DNA from: an uncultured Geobacter sp.
GTDB lineage: Bacteria; Desulfobacterota; Desulfuromonadia; Geobacterales; CAIOGM01
Length of the DNA stretch: 45,509 nt
Assembly: GCA_903857795.1 (NCBI GenBank)
Contig: CAIOGM010000177.1
Coordinates: 1 to 45,509 of the forward strand
Direction of reading: 5' to 3'
This document shows positions 17,166 through 25,156 of the stretch, piece by piece. The position numbers were made by a program, and so were the translations under genes. The notes below the pieces were generated by a model. The model worked only from the letters and a program-made list of their open reading frames with translations. It had not been told where the DNA came from and searched no databases. Every line of letters starts with the position of its first letter. The stretch's first letter is position 1.

Positions 17166-18578
17166 CTACAGACCCTGAGTCCGTTTCGTCTCCCTCGACT
17201 CCGCTCGGGAAACAAGCGCCTCCCGCACCTCGCCCACTACCGTCTTCCACTCTCCCATCTCTGGCTGCCGGAAAATCCGGATTACACCGGGATACCAAGG
17301 GGAATCACTCCGTCCGGTGAGCCAGCGCCAGTCGGGCTTAAATTCGGGGAGAAGGAGCCAGCACTCCTTTGCCAAGGCACCGGCAAGATGGGCGACCGCC
17401 GTATCCACGGTGATAATCAGATCAAGATTCACCACGATGGCCGCAGTATCGGCGAAGTCGGTAATCTCCGGTCCCAGATCCACCAGAGGAAGGAGGGGCG
17501 GCGATTCCAGGAGCCCCTCTTCTCCTGCCCCCTTCTGCAGGCTGAAGAGACGGATCCCCTGGATGCTCCCCAATGGCTCTAATGTCGTCAGGGAGGGGAG
17601 GGACCGCTGATCATCGTTCTCGAAACAGGGATTGCCGCGCCAGACCAGGCCGACGCGGAGTTCCCTCGGGAGCGACTCCCGGAAGAGGCGCCGGGACCAG
17701 CGTTCAACCAGACTCTCCTCGGCGGCCAGATAGGGGATCTTCCCCGGAATCGAATCGAGCCGGGTCCCGCAGTAGAGCGGCATACTCAGCGGCGGTGTCC
17801 AGAAATCCCACCCCCCGTCGGGTATCGGTTCGTCAAAAGCAAAGAGCTCGTCCACCCCGGCCAGGGTGCCAAAGAGCCTTTTCAGCGCCGGATGGCAGAT
17901 CACGGTGATCTTCGCCGCCCCCCGCTCTTTTGCCACGTTTGCATAACGGCAGAACTGGATCATGTCGCCATATCCCGCCTCAAAGCCGATCAGCAGGGAG
18001 CGCCCTTGCAGCGGTTCCCCCCGCCAGCGGGGCGCCGGGAGGACTCTTTCCAGTGCATGATACCAGTTCCGCGCCTCCAGGCGAGACCACCCCTCTGCAA
18101 ACTGTCCTTGCCGCAGCAGCAGGTAGCTCAGATTGAATGATGCAAGCCGGTACCCGGGATCCAACTCCAGCGCCCTGCGATAACTTCGTTCCGCCTCCTC
18201 TTCCTCCTTCCGGCAGGCCTGCAACACCCCCAGATTGGACCAGGCCGCCGGGGAGTCCGGGGTGAGCTCAAGGGCGCTCATGTAGGCGGCCTCGGCCTCG
18301 AGGAACCGCTTCTGATTTGCCAGCAGCACCCCCAGATTCAGCCGGGTCCGCCCCAGATCCGGAGCGAGGCTGAGGGCTCGGCGGTACTGCCGCTCCGCCT
18401 CGGCCGTCTTCCCCTCTTCATCCAGGAGCAGTCCCAGGTTGGCATGGGCTTCGGCAAACTCCGGATCAAGCCGGAGCGCCTCCCGGAAGCAGACCTCTGC
18501 CTCCTGGGGGGCGGACTCGGCCATCAGACAGCACCCCTCCAGAAAGAGGCGCCGTGCCTCCTCAAGATCGCGATTCAT
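17166..18578 (-). CDS. TPR protein with GT9-like glycosyltransferase domain
   Basis: The 470-residue protein begins with four to five tetratricopeptide repeats (about residues 8-175; recurring A-E-A-x-Y-x-x-A-L-x-L-x-P and N-L-G-x-L). A C-terminal domain follows, ending V-D-T-A-V-A-H-L-A-G-A-L, then W-L-L-L-P. The segment D-W-R-W-L and the final S-P-W-Y-P motif are those of heptosyltransferase-like (GT9/GT-B) folds. Such TPR-GT proteins are often linked to surface glycan or flagellin decoration. The start at 18578 follows AGGGGG. A small reading frame in the same direction ends eight bases upstream. No glycan gene cluster surrounds it. Confidence 0.85.
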   Translation of the reverse strand: MNRDLEEARRLFLEGCCLMAESAPQEAEVCFREALRLDPEFAEAHANLGLLLDEEGKTAEAERQYRRALSLAPDLGRTRLNLGVLLANQKRFLEAEAAYMSALELTPDSPAAWSNLGVLQACRKEEEEAERSYRRALELDPGYRLASFNLSYLLLRQGQFAEGWSRLEARNWYHALERVLPAPRWRGEPLQGRSLLIGFEAGYGDMIQFCRYANVAKERGAAKITVICHPALKRLFGTLAGVDELFAFDEPIPDGGWDFWTPPLSMPLYCGTRLDSIPGKIPYLAAEESLVERWSRRLFRESLPRELRVGLVWRGNPCFENDDQRSLPSLTTLEPLGSIQGIRLFSLQKGAGEEGLLESPPLLPLVDLGPEITDFADTAAIVVNLDLIITVDTAVAHLAGALAKECWLLLPEFKPDWRWLTGRSDSPWYPGVIRIFRQPEMGEWKTVVGEVREALVSRAESRETKRTQGL

Positions 18579-18638
18579 CTTGCCCCCTACTGAGCCACGA
18601 CCGTCACCGGGTAGCTCCCCGCCACAGTGGCGATGGTT

Positions 18639-18793
18639 GAATTGGAACGGTACTCCTGCCGGGAACCCGATGTCAATATGAGTAGCAGGCAAATGTATCT
18701 GAAATGTGTGACGGATGTATTTTTTTGATTGGACGGGGAGGGGAGGGGGATTAATCGATATTTTTCAACGGGAGGGTTGTGGTACAAATGGGG
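18639..18793. repeat. 155-bp segment homologous to 23775-23928 (copy A)
   Basis: This intergenic stretch aligns colinearly with the one before macA, at roughly 70 percent identity by eye. Shared blocks include GCAGGCAAATG, CTGAAATGTGT, TGTATTTTTTTG and TGTGGTACAAA. On the minus strand both copies carry a reading frame with the shared core EYR-(S/A)-N. Here that frame ends at TAG 18587-18589, just before the TPR-glycosyltransferase gene. On the plus strand both lie just upstream of a gene start. Confidence 0.6.
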
Positions 18794-18817
18794 CGAGGGT
18801 CAATGAGGGAGCACAAG

Positions 18818-20578
18818 ATGAGGTCGGGTGTAACCTGTAAACTATTTCTCGTACTCTTCCTGACGGTAAGCCTGGCGGTGATCAGCTCCACCCTGATCCT
18901 GCTCATCCCCTGCGTGGCGGCTCCTTTCCAAGGGGCGGAAAAGGGGGAGAAGGTGATTATCGTCGGCGGCGATAGGGACTATCCCCCCTATGAGTTCATG
19001 GATTCGGAAGGGCGTCCGTCCGGGTATAACGTGGAACTCACCAGGGCCATCGCCGACGTGATGGGAATGAAGGTCGAATTCCGGCTTGGGGGGTGGTCCG
19101 AGGTCCGGACGGCGCTCCGGTCCGGCCGAGTCGATGTGCTTCAGGGGATCTCCTGGTCCGAGGAGCGTGGTCGCGAGGTTGATTTTTCTGCTCCCCACAC
19201 AATCATAAACCATGCCGTTTTTAGCCGGAAGGATTCCCCCCTGGTCAACTCCCTGGACGAAATCAAGGGGAAGGTGATAGCCGTTCACCGGGGGGGGATC
19301 ATGCACGACTTCCTGGTCCGGCGGAAGTTTCCCTCGGAACTGGTTCTTACCGATACCCCTGCCGACGCCCTTCGCCTCCTTGCCGCCGGCAAGACCGACT
19401 ACGCCATTGTCGCCATCGTGCCGGGGATTTACCTGATTCGCGAACTGAAACTGACCAACCTGATTCCGGCGGTTCGTAACGTGGCAACTCATCGTTACTG
19501 TTACGCAGTGGACAAGGGAAATGCCGAACTTCTTTCCCGTTTCAATGAAGGGTTGGCTATCCTCAGGAAAACGGGTCAGTATGAGACGATCTACGGCAAA
19601 TGGCTGGGGGCGCTGGACCCGGATAGTCTCCAGTGGAAAACCGTGGCCAAACAGGCGGCGGTGGTGGTCGTCCCCCTGCTGTTGCTGCTGGGGGGCTTCG
19701 CGCTCTGGTCTCGGACTCTCCACCGACAGGTGGCTCTGCGCACCGCCGATCTGACCAGGGAGATCGCCGAGCGCAAGTGTGCCGAGGAGGAGCTTCGTCT
19801 CAACCAGCACTCCCTGCTGCAGGCCGACAAGATGGCGGCCCTGGGTGTTCTCGTTTCCGGCGTCGCCCATGAGATCAACAACCCCACCGGGCTCATCCTC
19901 CTGGATATTCCCATCCTGAAGCGGGCGCAGGGTGATACCGCCGTCATCCTTGAGGAGTACTACGACGAAAACGGTGACTTTACCTTGGGAGGGATTCCCT
20001 ACACGGAAATGCGGAAGGAACTCCCCCGGATACTGGAGGAGATGCAGGAGGGGGCCAAGCGGATCAAGCGGATCGTCAACGACCTGAAGGATTTCGCCCG
20101 CCGAGACGATGCCGGCGAACAGGAACCGGTGGATCTCAACGGCGTGGCCCGGATGGCGCTGCGGCTGGTGGAGCCGACGGTCCGTAGGGCGACGCACCGT
20201 TTCCTGGCCGATTTCGGCGAGGGAATGCCACTGGTCCGGGGCAACGCCCAGCGCATCGAGCAGGTGATCGTGAACCTGCTGCTTAACGCCTGCCAGGCCC
20301 TGCCGGAGCCGGAGCGGGGGATTACCCTCTCAACCCATTACAACGGTGCGTTGCGGGCCGTCGTGCTCCGGGTGAGTGATGAGGGGATGGGGATCGCCCC
20401 CGAGCATCTGTCCCGCCTCACCGACCCGTTTTTCACGACCAAGCGGACAAGCGGCGGGACCGGCTTGGGGTTGTCGGTCTCCGCCGGGATCGTCAAGGAA
20501 CATGGCGGCGTTCTCTCCTTCGATTCACTCCCCGGCGCCGGGACTACCGTCACCCTGACACTTCCCGTAAGAGGGTAG
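18818..20578 (+). CDS. Sensor histidine kinase with solute-binding (SBP_bac_3) domain
   Basis: The kinase is 586 residues. A signal/anchor helix (about 7-31) is followed by a periplasmic type-3 solute-binding domain (about 40-265). That domain starts VIIVGGDRDYPPYEFMD and has G-Y-N-V-E-L-T-R-A-I-A and D-V-L-Q-G-I-S-W-S-x-E-R. A membrane helix (near 280-300), a short coiled segment and the H box GVAHEINNPTG with H351 follow. The N box (NLLLNACQALP), F-F-T-T-K and G-T-G-L-G-L-S complete the ATPase domain. The start at 18818 is chosen because GGGAG sits six bases upstream; 18803 is an alternative. With the downstream activator it probably controls dcuB. Confidence 0.9.
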   Translation: MRSGVTCKLFLVLFLTVSLAVISSTLILLIPCVAAPFQGAEKGEKVIIVGGDRDYPPYEFMDSEGRPSGYNVELTRAIADVMGMKVEFRLGGWSEVRTALRSGRVDVLQGISWSEERGREVDFSAPHTIINHAVFSRKDSPLVNSLDEIKGKVIAVHRGGIMHDFLVRRKFPSELVLTDTPADALRLLAAGKTDYAIVAIVPGIYLIRELKLTNLIPAVRNVATHRYCYAVDKGNAELLSRFNEGLAILRKTGQYETIYGKWLGALDPDSLQWKTVAKQAAVVVVPLLLLLGGFALWSRTLHRQVALRTADLTREIAERKCAEEELRLNQHSLLQADKMAALGVLVSGVAHEINNPTGLILLDIPILKRAQGDTAVILEEYYDENGDFTLGGIPYTEMRKELPRILEEMQEGAKRIKRIVNDLKDFARRDDAGEQEPVDLNGVARMALRLVEPTVRRATHRFLADFGEGMPLVRGNAQRIEQVIVNLLLNACQALPEPERGITLSTHYNGALRAVVLRVSDEGMGIAPEHLSRLTDPFFTTKRTSGGTGLGLSVSAGIVKEHGGVLSFDSLPGAGTTVTLTLPVRG

Positions 20579-20589
20579 GAGCAGTAAAC

Positions 20590-22008
20590 ATGAGTAAAAA
20601 CAGCTGTCCCGCTTTTGGCATACTCCTGGTGGATGACGAGCCGGCCTGGCTCAACTCCCTTTCCTTGACCCTCAAGGGGTGCGCCGGACTCACCAACATC
20701 AGCACCTGTCAGGATAGCCGGGAGGTGATGGGACTCCTGGATCAAGGGAACATCGGCCTTGTCATTCTGGACCTTACCATGCCCTTCCTGTCGGGGGAAG
20801 AGCTCCTCGTTCTCATGGGTGAACGCCACCCGGAAATCACCGTCATCGTTGTCAGCGGGCTGAACCAGTTGGAAACAGCGGTCCGCTGCATGAAACTGGG
20901 TGCCTTCGACTACGTGATAAAGACCGATGAAGAGGATCGGATCGTGGGGGGGGTGCTCAGGGGGATCAGAAAGCTGGAGATGGAGCGGGAGTACCAAGAG
21001 ATGGCGGACCGGGTCATCTCCAAAGCGCTGCATCATCCCGAACTTTTTTCCGATATCGTCACCGGTGACCGCGCCATGCTGGCCATCTTTTCGTATCTGG
21101 AGGCGGTGGCGAAAAGCCCCCAGCCGCTTCTCATCACCGGAGAGAGCGGCGTTGGCAAGGAGCTGGTCGCCCGGGCCGCCCACCGGCTCAGTGGCTGCCG
21201 GGGCCGGCTTGTCACCGTGAACGTGGCCGGCCTGGATGATACGCTCTTCGCCGACACCCTGTTTGGTCACGTCCGGGGAGCCTTCTCCGGCGCCGAGCAG
21301 GTTCGGCGCGGCATGGCGGAGGAGGCGGCGGACGGGACCCTGTTCCTGGACGAGATCGGCGACCTGAGCATCTCTTCCCAGGTGAAGCTATTGCGGCTCA
21401 TTCAGGAGGGGGAATACTTTCCCTTGGGGAGTGACCTTCCCAAGCGGCTTAAGGCCCGGGTCATCGTCGCCACCCATCAAAACCTGGCGGCCAGGGAAGG
21501 GACGGGCGCGTTCCGCAGGGACCTTTACTACCGTCTCCGGACCCACCAGCTCCGTATCCCGCCGCTTCGGGAGCGGAAGGGTGATATCCCGCTGTTGTTG
21601 GATCATTTTCTGGGGGAGGCGGCCCACACCTTGGGTAAGAAGAAGCCGACCCCACCACGAGAACTGGCGCAGCTCCTGGTCACGTACGAATTTCCCGGTA
21701 ATATTCGTGAACTGCGGGGGATGGTCTTTGATGCCGTCAGCGTCCACCGCAACCGGATGCTCTCCATGGACTCCTTTGTCCGGGCGCTGGAGTGGGCCCA
21801 GGGGGAGAGTTCTCCGGCTCAGATGTCATCCCCTCGGTCGAACCCCTTTGCCGGATTCGCCGAACTCCCCACCTTCGGCGATGCTGCCGGTTTCCTGGTC
21901 ATGGAAGCGCTGGACCGGGCCGGCGGCAACCAGACTCTTGCCGCCAGATTGCTAGGGATTTCGCAGCCGGCGCTCTCCAAGAGACTGAAAATGCTGAAAC
22001 CGTCATAA
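20590..22008 (+). CDS. NtrC-family sigma-54-dependent response regulator
   Basis: The 472-residue activator has a receiver domain (D61 in VILDLTMP, K110). Its AAA+ domain has Walker A GESGVGKE (183-190), the sigma-54 contact loop GAFSGA (229-234, Ser for the usual Thr) and Walker B DGTLFLDEIGDLS. The R-F-R/R-R-D-L-Y-Y-R-L block and a Fis-type helix-turn-helix (N-Q-T-L-A-A-R-L-L-G-I-S-Q-P-A-L) complete it. It follows the kinase gene by 11 bases. Downstream lie palindromic sites and a sigma-54 promoter in front of dcuB, so its likely target is that transporter. It may also act elsewhere, for example at the sigma-54 promoter near 38.8 kb. Confidence 0.93.
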   Translation: MSKNSCPAFGILLVDDEPAWLNSLSLTLKGCAGLTNISTCQDSREVMGLLDQGNIGLVILDLTMPFLSGEELLVLMGERHPEITVIVVSGLNQLETAVRCMKLGAFDYVIKTDEEDRIVGGVLRGIRKLEMEREYQEMADRVISKALHHPELFSDIVTGDRAMLAIFSYLEAVAKSPQPLLITGESGVGKELVARAAHRLSGCRGRLVTVNVAGLDDTLFADTLFGHVRGAFSGAEQVRRGMAEEAADGTLFLDEIGDLSISSQVKLLRLIQEGEYFPLGSDLPKRLKARVIVATHQNLAAREGTGAFRRDLYYRLRTHQLRIPPLRERKGDIPLLLDHFLGEAAHTLGKKKPTPPRELAQLLVTYEFPGNIRELRGMVFDAVSVHRNRMLSMDSFVRALEWAQGESSPAQMSSPRSNPFAGFAELPTFGDAAGFLVMEALDRAGGNQTLAARLLGISQPALSKRLKMLKPS

Positions 22009-22021
22009 CCGTTGGCTATAT
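22003..22021. promoter_or_regulatory. Degenerate activator-site copy at the regulator stop codon
   Basis: The sequence TCATAACC, three bases, then GGCTATA resembles the two better palindromes at 22022 and 22092. Its left arm contains the stop codon of the activator gene. It is the weakest of the three. Confidence 0.35.
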
Positions 22022-22040
22022 CCATAACTACCGGTCATGG
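22022..22040. promoter_or_regulatory. Putative enhancer (UAS) site 1 for dcuB
   Basis: CCATAACTACCGGTCATGG is a 19-bp imperfect palindrome (one mismatch in the 7-bp arms). It closely matches the site at 22092. It is centred about 165 bases upstream of the sigma-54 -12 element, a normal place for an NtrC-type activator site. Confidence 0.55.
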
Positions 22041-22088
22041 ATAGATATCTTCTCCGAGGATCAGAGAGTTACGTCCATGAGCACCTTT

Positions 22089-22113
22089 CCCCCATAACCT
22101 ACGGTTATGGGGG
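22089..22113. promoter_or_regulatory. Putative enhancer (UAS) site 2, perfect inverted repeat
   Basis: An 11-bp perfect inverted repeat with a 3-base centre (arms 22089-22099 and 22103-22113) contains CCATAACCTACGGTTATGG, the better copy of the site at 22022. It lies about 95 bases upstream of the -12 element. A TTATTTG follows, so it might also act as a weak terminator for the regulator transcript. The repeated core favours protein binding. Confidence 0.6.
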
Positions 22114-22183
22114 TTATTTGTACCGGCGGCAGATTTTGAACTAAAACAATAACCATATCAATATGTTGACAGATTTGCAGTTG

Positions 22184-22200
22184 TTGGCACCATCCATGCT
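22184..22200 (+). promoter_or_regulatory. Sigma-54 promoter of dcuB
   Basis: TGGCAC (22185-22190), five bases and ATGCT (22196-22200) match the -24/-12 consensus TGGCAC-N5-TTGCW at all but one position. The obligatory GG and GC are ten bases apart. The leader to the dcuB start is about 60 bases and contains a small GAGCC/GGCTC hairpin (22225-22238). Confidence 0.75.
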
Positions 22201-22271
22201 CTGGAAAGATACGAGTACAAACGCGAGCCCTCCGGCTCACGTCAATCTTTCCCCCATAATGGAGGTGTCCC

Positions 22272-23600
22272 ATGGCAATGTTCTGGATTCAATTCGTGAT
22301 GGTACTCGGTGCGATTCTTCTGGGTATCCGGAGAGGCGGGGTCGCCCTGGGGCTGATCGGCGGTCTCGGTGTTTCCTTGCTGGTGCTGGGTTTCCGCAGC
22401 TCCCCTTCCGAGCCCCCCATCGCCGTGATGCTGATCATCCTGGCGGTGGTGACCGCCGCGGCAACCCTCCAGGTGGCCGGCGGCCTGGATTATCTGGTGC
22501 AGCTCACCGAACGGATGTTGCGCGCCCACCCCAAGTACGTGACCATCCTGGCCCCCCTCAGCACCTTCTTCCTGACGGTCTGCGTCGGCACCGGTCACGC
22601 GGTGTACGCACTTCTCCCGGTCATTGCCGACGTGGCGATCAAGACCGGCATTCGCCCCGAACGCCCCATGGCCATCTCCAGTGTTGCTTCCCAGATGGGG
22701 ATCACGGCCAGCCCCGTGGCGGCCGCCGTAACCTTTTTCCTCGGTTTTTCAGCCAAGGCGGGACATCCGGTAACACTCATTGAGATCCTCATGGTAACCA
22801 TGCCCGCCGGAGTCATCGGCGTGCTGGCCGCCGCGGCCTGGAGCTTCAACCGGGGGAAGGATCTGGACAAAGACACCGAGTTTCAGGCCCGTCTCCAGGA
22901 TCCCGACTTCCGGAAATCCCTGGACGCCGATGTCACCACACTTGACAAGAAGATCACCAGAAGCGCGAAAATCTCCGTCGCCCTCTTTTTCACCGGAGTG
23001 GGAGCCATCGTTCTTTTCGCCGTCTTCCCGAACCTTCTTCCGCTGAACGGCGAGGGGAAATCGGTTCCCATGACCACGGTCGTCCAGTTTGTCATGCTGG
23101 CCTTCGGCGCCTTCATCATGTTTGCCTCCGATGTGAAAGCCAAGGATATCGCCCACTCCAGCGTTTTCATCGCCGGGATGATCGCCGTGGTTTCCATCTT
23201 CGGCATCGCCTGGATGAGCGATACCTTCATCTCCGCCAACAAGAAATTCCTGGTGGACAACATCGGCATCATGGTGAAGATCGCCCCCTGGACCTTCGCC
23301 ATCGCCACGTTCTGTATCTCCGCATTCGTCAAGAGCCAGGCCGCCACCCTGGCGATCACCCTCCCCCTGGGGGTGGCCCTGGGGTTGCCGATACCGCTCC
23401 TTTTGGGGCTCGTGCCGGCCAGTTATTCTTATTTTTTCTTCGCCTTTTATCCCAGTGATCTGGCGGCCATTAACTTCGACCGCACCGGCACCACCCGCAT
23501 CGGCAAGTACCTCCTCAACCACAGTTTCATGATCCCAGGACTCATCGGCGTCGGCACCTCCACCGTGGTGGCGTATCTGATTTCGCGGCTGATCTTCTAG
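22272..23600 (+). CDS. dcuB: Anaerobic C4-dicarboxylate transporter, DcuA/DcuB family
   Basis: The 442-residue protein has about ten to twelve membrane segments and the Dcu family blocks. These are G-x-R-x-G-G-V-A-L-G-L-x-G-G-L-G, the T-V-C-V-G-T-G-H-x-V-Y-A-L-L-P-V-I segment, S-S-V-A-S-Q-M-G-I-T-A-S-P-V-A-A-A, and the late K-S-Q-A-A-T-L and F-Y-P-S-D-L-A-A-I. Such transporters exchange external fumarate or malate for internal succinate under anaerobic growth. A GGAGG lies before the ATG. The sigma-54 promoter, upstream palindromes and adjoining two-component genes suggest ligand-induced expression. DcuA and DcuB cannot be told apart safely from sequence alone. Confidence 0.93.
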   Translation: MAMFWIQFVMVLGAILLGIRRGGVALGLIGGLGVSLLVLGFRSSPSEPPIAVMLIILAVVTAAATLQVAGGLDYLVQLTERMLRAHPKYVTILAPLSTFFLTVCVGTGHAVYALLPVIADVAIKTGIRPERPMAISSVASQMGITASPVAAAVTFFLGFSAKAGHPVTLIEILMVTMPAGVIGVLAAAAWSFNRGKDLDKDTEFQARLQDPDFRKSLDADVTTLDKKITRSAKISVALFFTGVGAIVLFAVFPNLLPLNGEGKSVPMTTVVQFVMLAFGAFIMFASDVKAKDIAHSSVFIAGMIAVVSIFGIAWMSDTFISANKKFLVDNIGIMVKIAPWTFAIATFCISAFVKSQAATLAITLPLGVALGLPIPLLLGLVPASYSYFFFAFYPSDLAAINFDRTGTTRIGKYLLNHSFMIPGLIGVGTSTVVAYLISRLIF

Positions 23601-23622
23601 CAGGAAGGCCGGATGAAATAAA

Positions 23623-23658
23623 GTTCAAGGTTAAACCCTGAACCTTGAACCTGCTTTT
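23623..23658. terminator. Hairpin after dcuB built from heptamer repeats
   Basis: GTTCAAGGTT (23623-23632) and AACCTTGAAC (23641-23650) form a perfect 10-bp stem with an 8-base loop, followed by CTGCTTTT. It is the same GAACCYN repeat family arranged head to head. It sits between the ends of dcuB and the converging small minus-strand frame, where a terminator would be expected. Confidence 0.6.
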
Positions 23659-23815
23659 ACGCCCTCTCCAGTCCCGCAAACCCCGGCAGCAGCTTCTTCG
23701 GCCCCACGGAGTTGAACCAGACGATCACCTTGATAGCAACCAATTCCCTGTACGAAGCTGCTCCGCCGTATACTGGATTGGCACGATACTCCGGCAGGGA
23801 ATCCGTTGTCAACAT
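23657..23815 (-). CDS. Possible 52-aa protein or gene remnant
   Basis: An ATG at 23815 opens a 52-codon minus-strand frame (MLTTDSLPEYRANPVYGGAA..., ending FAGLERA) that stops at 23657. The same frame in copy A (18587-18690) reads LTSGSRQEYRSN and ends VVAQ. The amino acid changes are conservative in this frame, which favours past or present coding. There is no clear binding site in front of the ATG. I do not recognise the family. It converges with dcuB on a hairpin. A decayed duplicate is as likely as a live gene. Confidence 0.35.
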   Translation of the reverse strand: MLTTDSLPEYRANPVYGGAASYRELVAIKVIVWFNSVGPKKLLPGFAGLERA

Positions 23816-23928
23816 GGGGCGCAGGCAAATGCAGCTGAAATGTGTATCAATTGTATTTTTTTGTTCGACGGGAAGGGACTGAGGATTTAGCCGTGTTTTC
23901 CCCTGGGAAGGATGTGGTACAAAGGGGG
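23775..23928. repeat. 154-bp segment homologous to 18639-18793 (copy B)
   Basis: This is the partner of copy A, with the same order of conserved blocks and nearly equal length. It covers the 5' half of the 52-codon minus-strand frame and ends 65 bases before macA. The remainder of 23601-23993 holds the heptamer hairpin, the 3' part of the small frame and the macA leader. I see no clear sigma-70 or sigma-54 promoter there. Confidence 0.6.
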
Positions 23929-23993
23929 TGAGTTAACGGAGTGAGAGTAATGACAGATCGTCTGCCGTCTCGGGAGAGACCAGGAGCCAGAGA

Positions 23994-25154
23994 ATGCGAC
24001 GAACCAAAACCGGAATAACCGTGGCCAGCCTGCTCCTCCTGGCTCTGCTGGGAGGAGGCGCGGCCATCTGGAGCCGGAGCGCGGGCCAGGAGAAGAGCGC
24101 CGTCACCACGGCGGCCGTCAGCCGGATGGACCTTGAGGAGGGGGTGCTCGCCAGCGGCACCCTCACCGCCGGCAAGAGCGTGGCCGTGGGCGCCCAGGTC
24201 TCGGGGCAGGTCCGCCGGCTCACGGTAACCCTGGGAGAGCAGGTCTGGAAGGGGCAACTGCTGGCCGAGATCGATCCGGTGCTCCAGGAGAACGCCCTGA
24301 AGGAGGCCGAGGCGGCCCTGGAGAGCGTTCAGGCCCAGATCCTCGCCAAGAAGGCGCTGCTCAAGCAGTACGACCTGGCGCTGCGGCGGCTGCAGGAGCT
24401 GACCGCCCAGAACATCACCGCCCGTGCCGACCTGGAGAGCGCCCAGGCCCAGTACGATTCCACCCGGGCCGATGTGGCGGCATTGGACGCCCAGCTCCGG
24501 CGCTCCCGCGTCACCGTGGCCACGGCCACGGCCAACCTGGAGTATACGAGGATCAGCGCCCCCATGGACGGCGTCGTAGTGGCCATCGTCACCGAACAGG
24601 GACAGACAGTGGTTTCGGCCCAGTCGGCCCCCACGATCCTCAAGCTGGCCGACCTGGAGACGATCACCGTCAAGGCGCAGATCTCCGAGGCTGATGTGAT
24701 CCGGGTACGGCCGGGGCAGAAGGTCTACTTCACCATCCTGGGCGACCCGGACACGCGGCACTACGGGACGCTCCGGGCTGTTGAGCCGGCCCCCGAAGCG
24801 ACGGCCACCGGCACGGCCGTCTACTACAACGGCCTCTTCGACGTCCCCAATCCCGGCCATACCCTGAGGCTCTCCATGACCGCTCAGGTGACGGTGGTGG
24901 CGGGGGAGGCGAAGCAGGTTCTGGCCGTCCCGGTGGCGGCCCTGGGGGAAAAGAGTCCCGACGGCCGGCAGCGGGTCAGGCTCCTCACCCGTGACGGGGT
25001 GACCGAGGAGCGGGTCGTCCGGATCGGTATGACCAATCACCTCTTCGCCCAGGTAGTCGAAGGGCTCAAGGAGGGGGAGCGTGTCGTGGTCGATGCGGCC
25101 CCTCTGGTACAGAGCAGCTCCGGCATGGGGCACCCCCCGCCGGGGAGGCGCTGA
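23994..25154 (+). CDS. macA: MacA-like periplasmic adaptor of an ABC exporter
   Basis: The 386-residue HlyD/MacA-family protein has an N-terminal membrane anchor (residues 6-28). The first lipoyl half starts near V-A-V-G-A-Q-V-S-G-Q-V. A long helical hairpin with Ala/Gln/Glu heptads (about 95-170) and the second lipoyl half (RISAPMDGVVVAIVTEQGQTV) follow, then beta-barrel and membrane-proximal domains ending in G-L-K-E-G-E-R-V-V. It should bridge MacB to an outer membrane channel. A GGAG precedes the ATG. macB begins two bases after its stop. No TolC-like gene is in the window. Confidence 0.9.
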   Translation: MRRTKTGITVASLLLLALLGGGAAIWSRSAGQEKSAVTTAAVSRMDLEEGVLASGTLTAGKSVAVGAQVSGQVRRLTVTLGEQVWKGQLLAEIDPVLQENALKEAEAALESVQAQILAKKALLKQYDLALRRLQELTAQNITARADLESAQAQYDSTRADVAALDAQLRRSRVTVATATANLEYTRISAPMDGVVVAIVTEQGQTVVSAQSAPTILKLADLETITVKAQISEADVIRVRPGQKVYFTILGDPDTRHYGTLRAVEPAPEATATGTAVYYNGLFDVPNPGHTLRLSMTAQVTVVAGEAKQVLAVPVAALGEKSPDGRQRVRLLTRDGVTEERVVRIGMTNHLFAQVVEGLKEGERVVVDAAPLVQSSSGMGHPPPGRR

Positions 25155-25156
25155 TC

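Noticed and set aside
23623-23650. Inverted heptamer pair considered as a CRISPR-like or phage attachment repeat
   Set aside because: There are only two arms, no spacers and no integrase nearby. A terminator-like hairpin explains it better.
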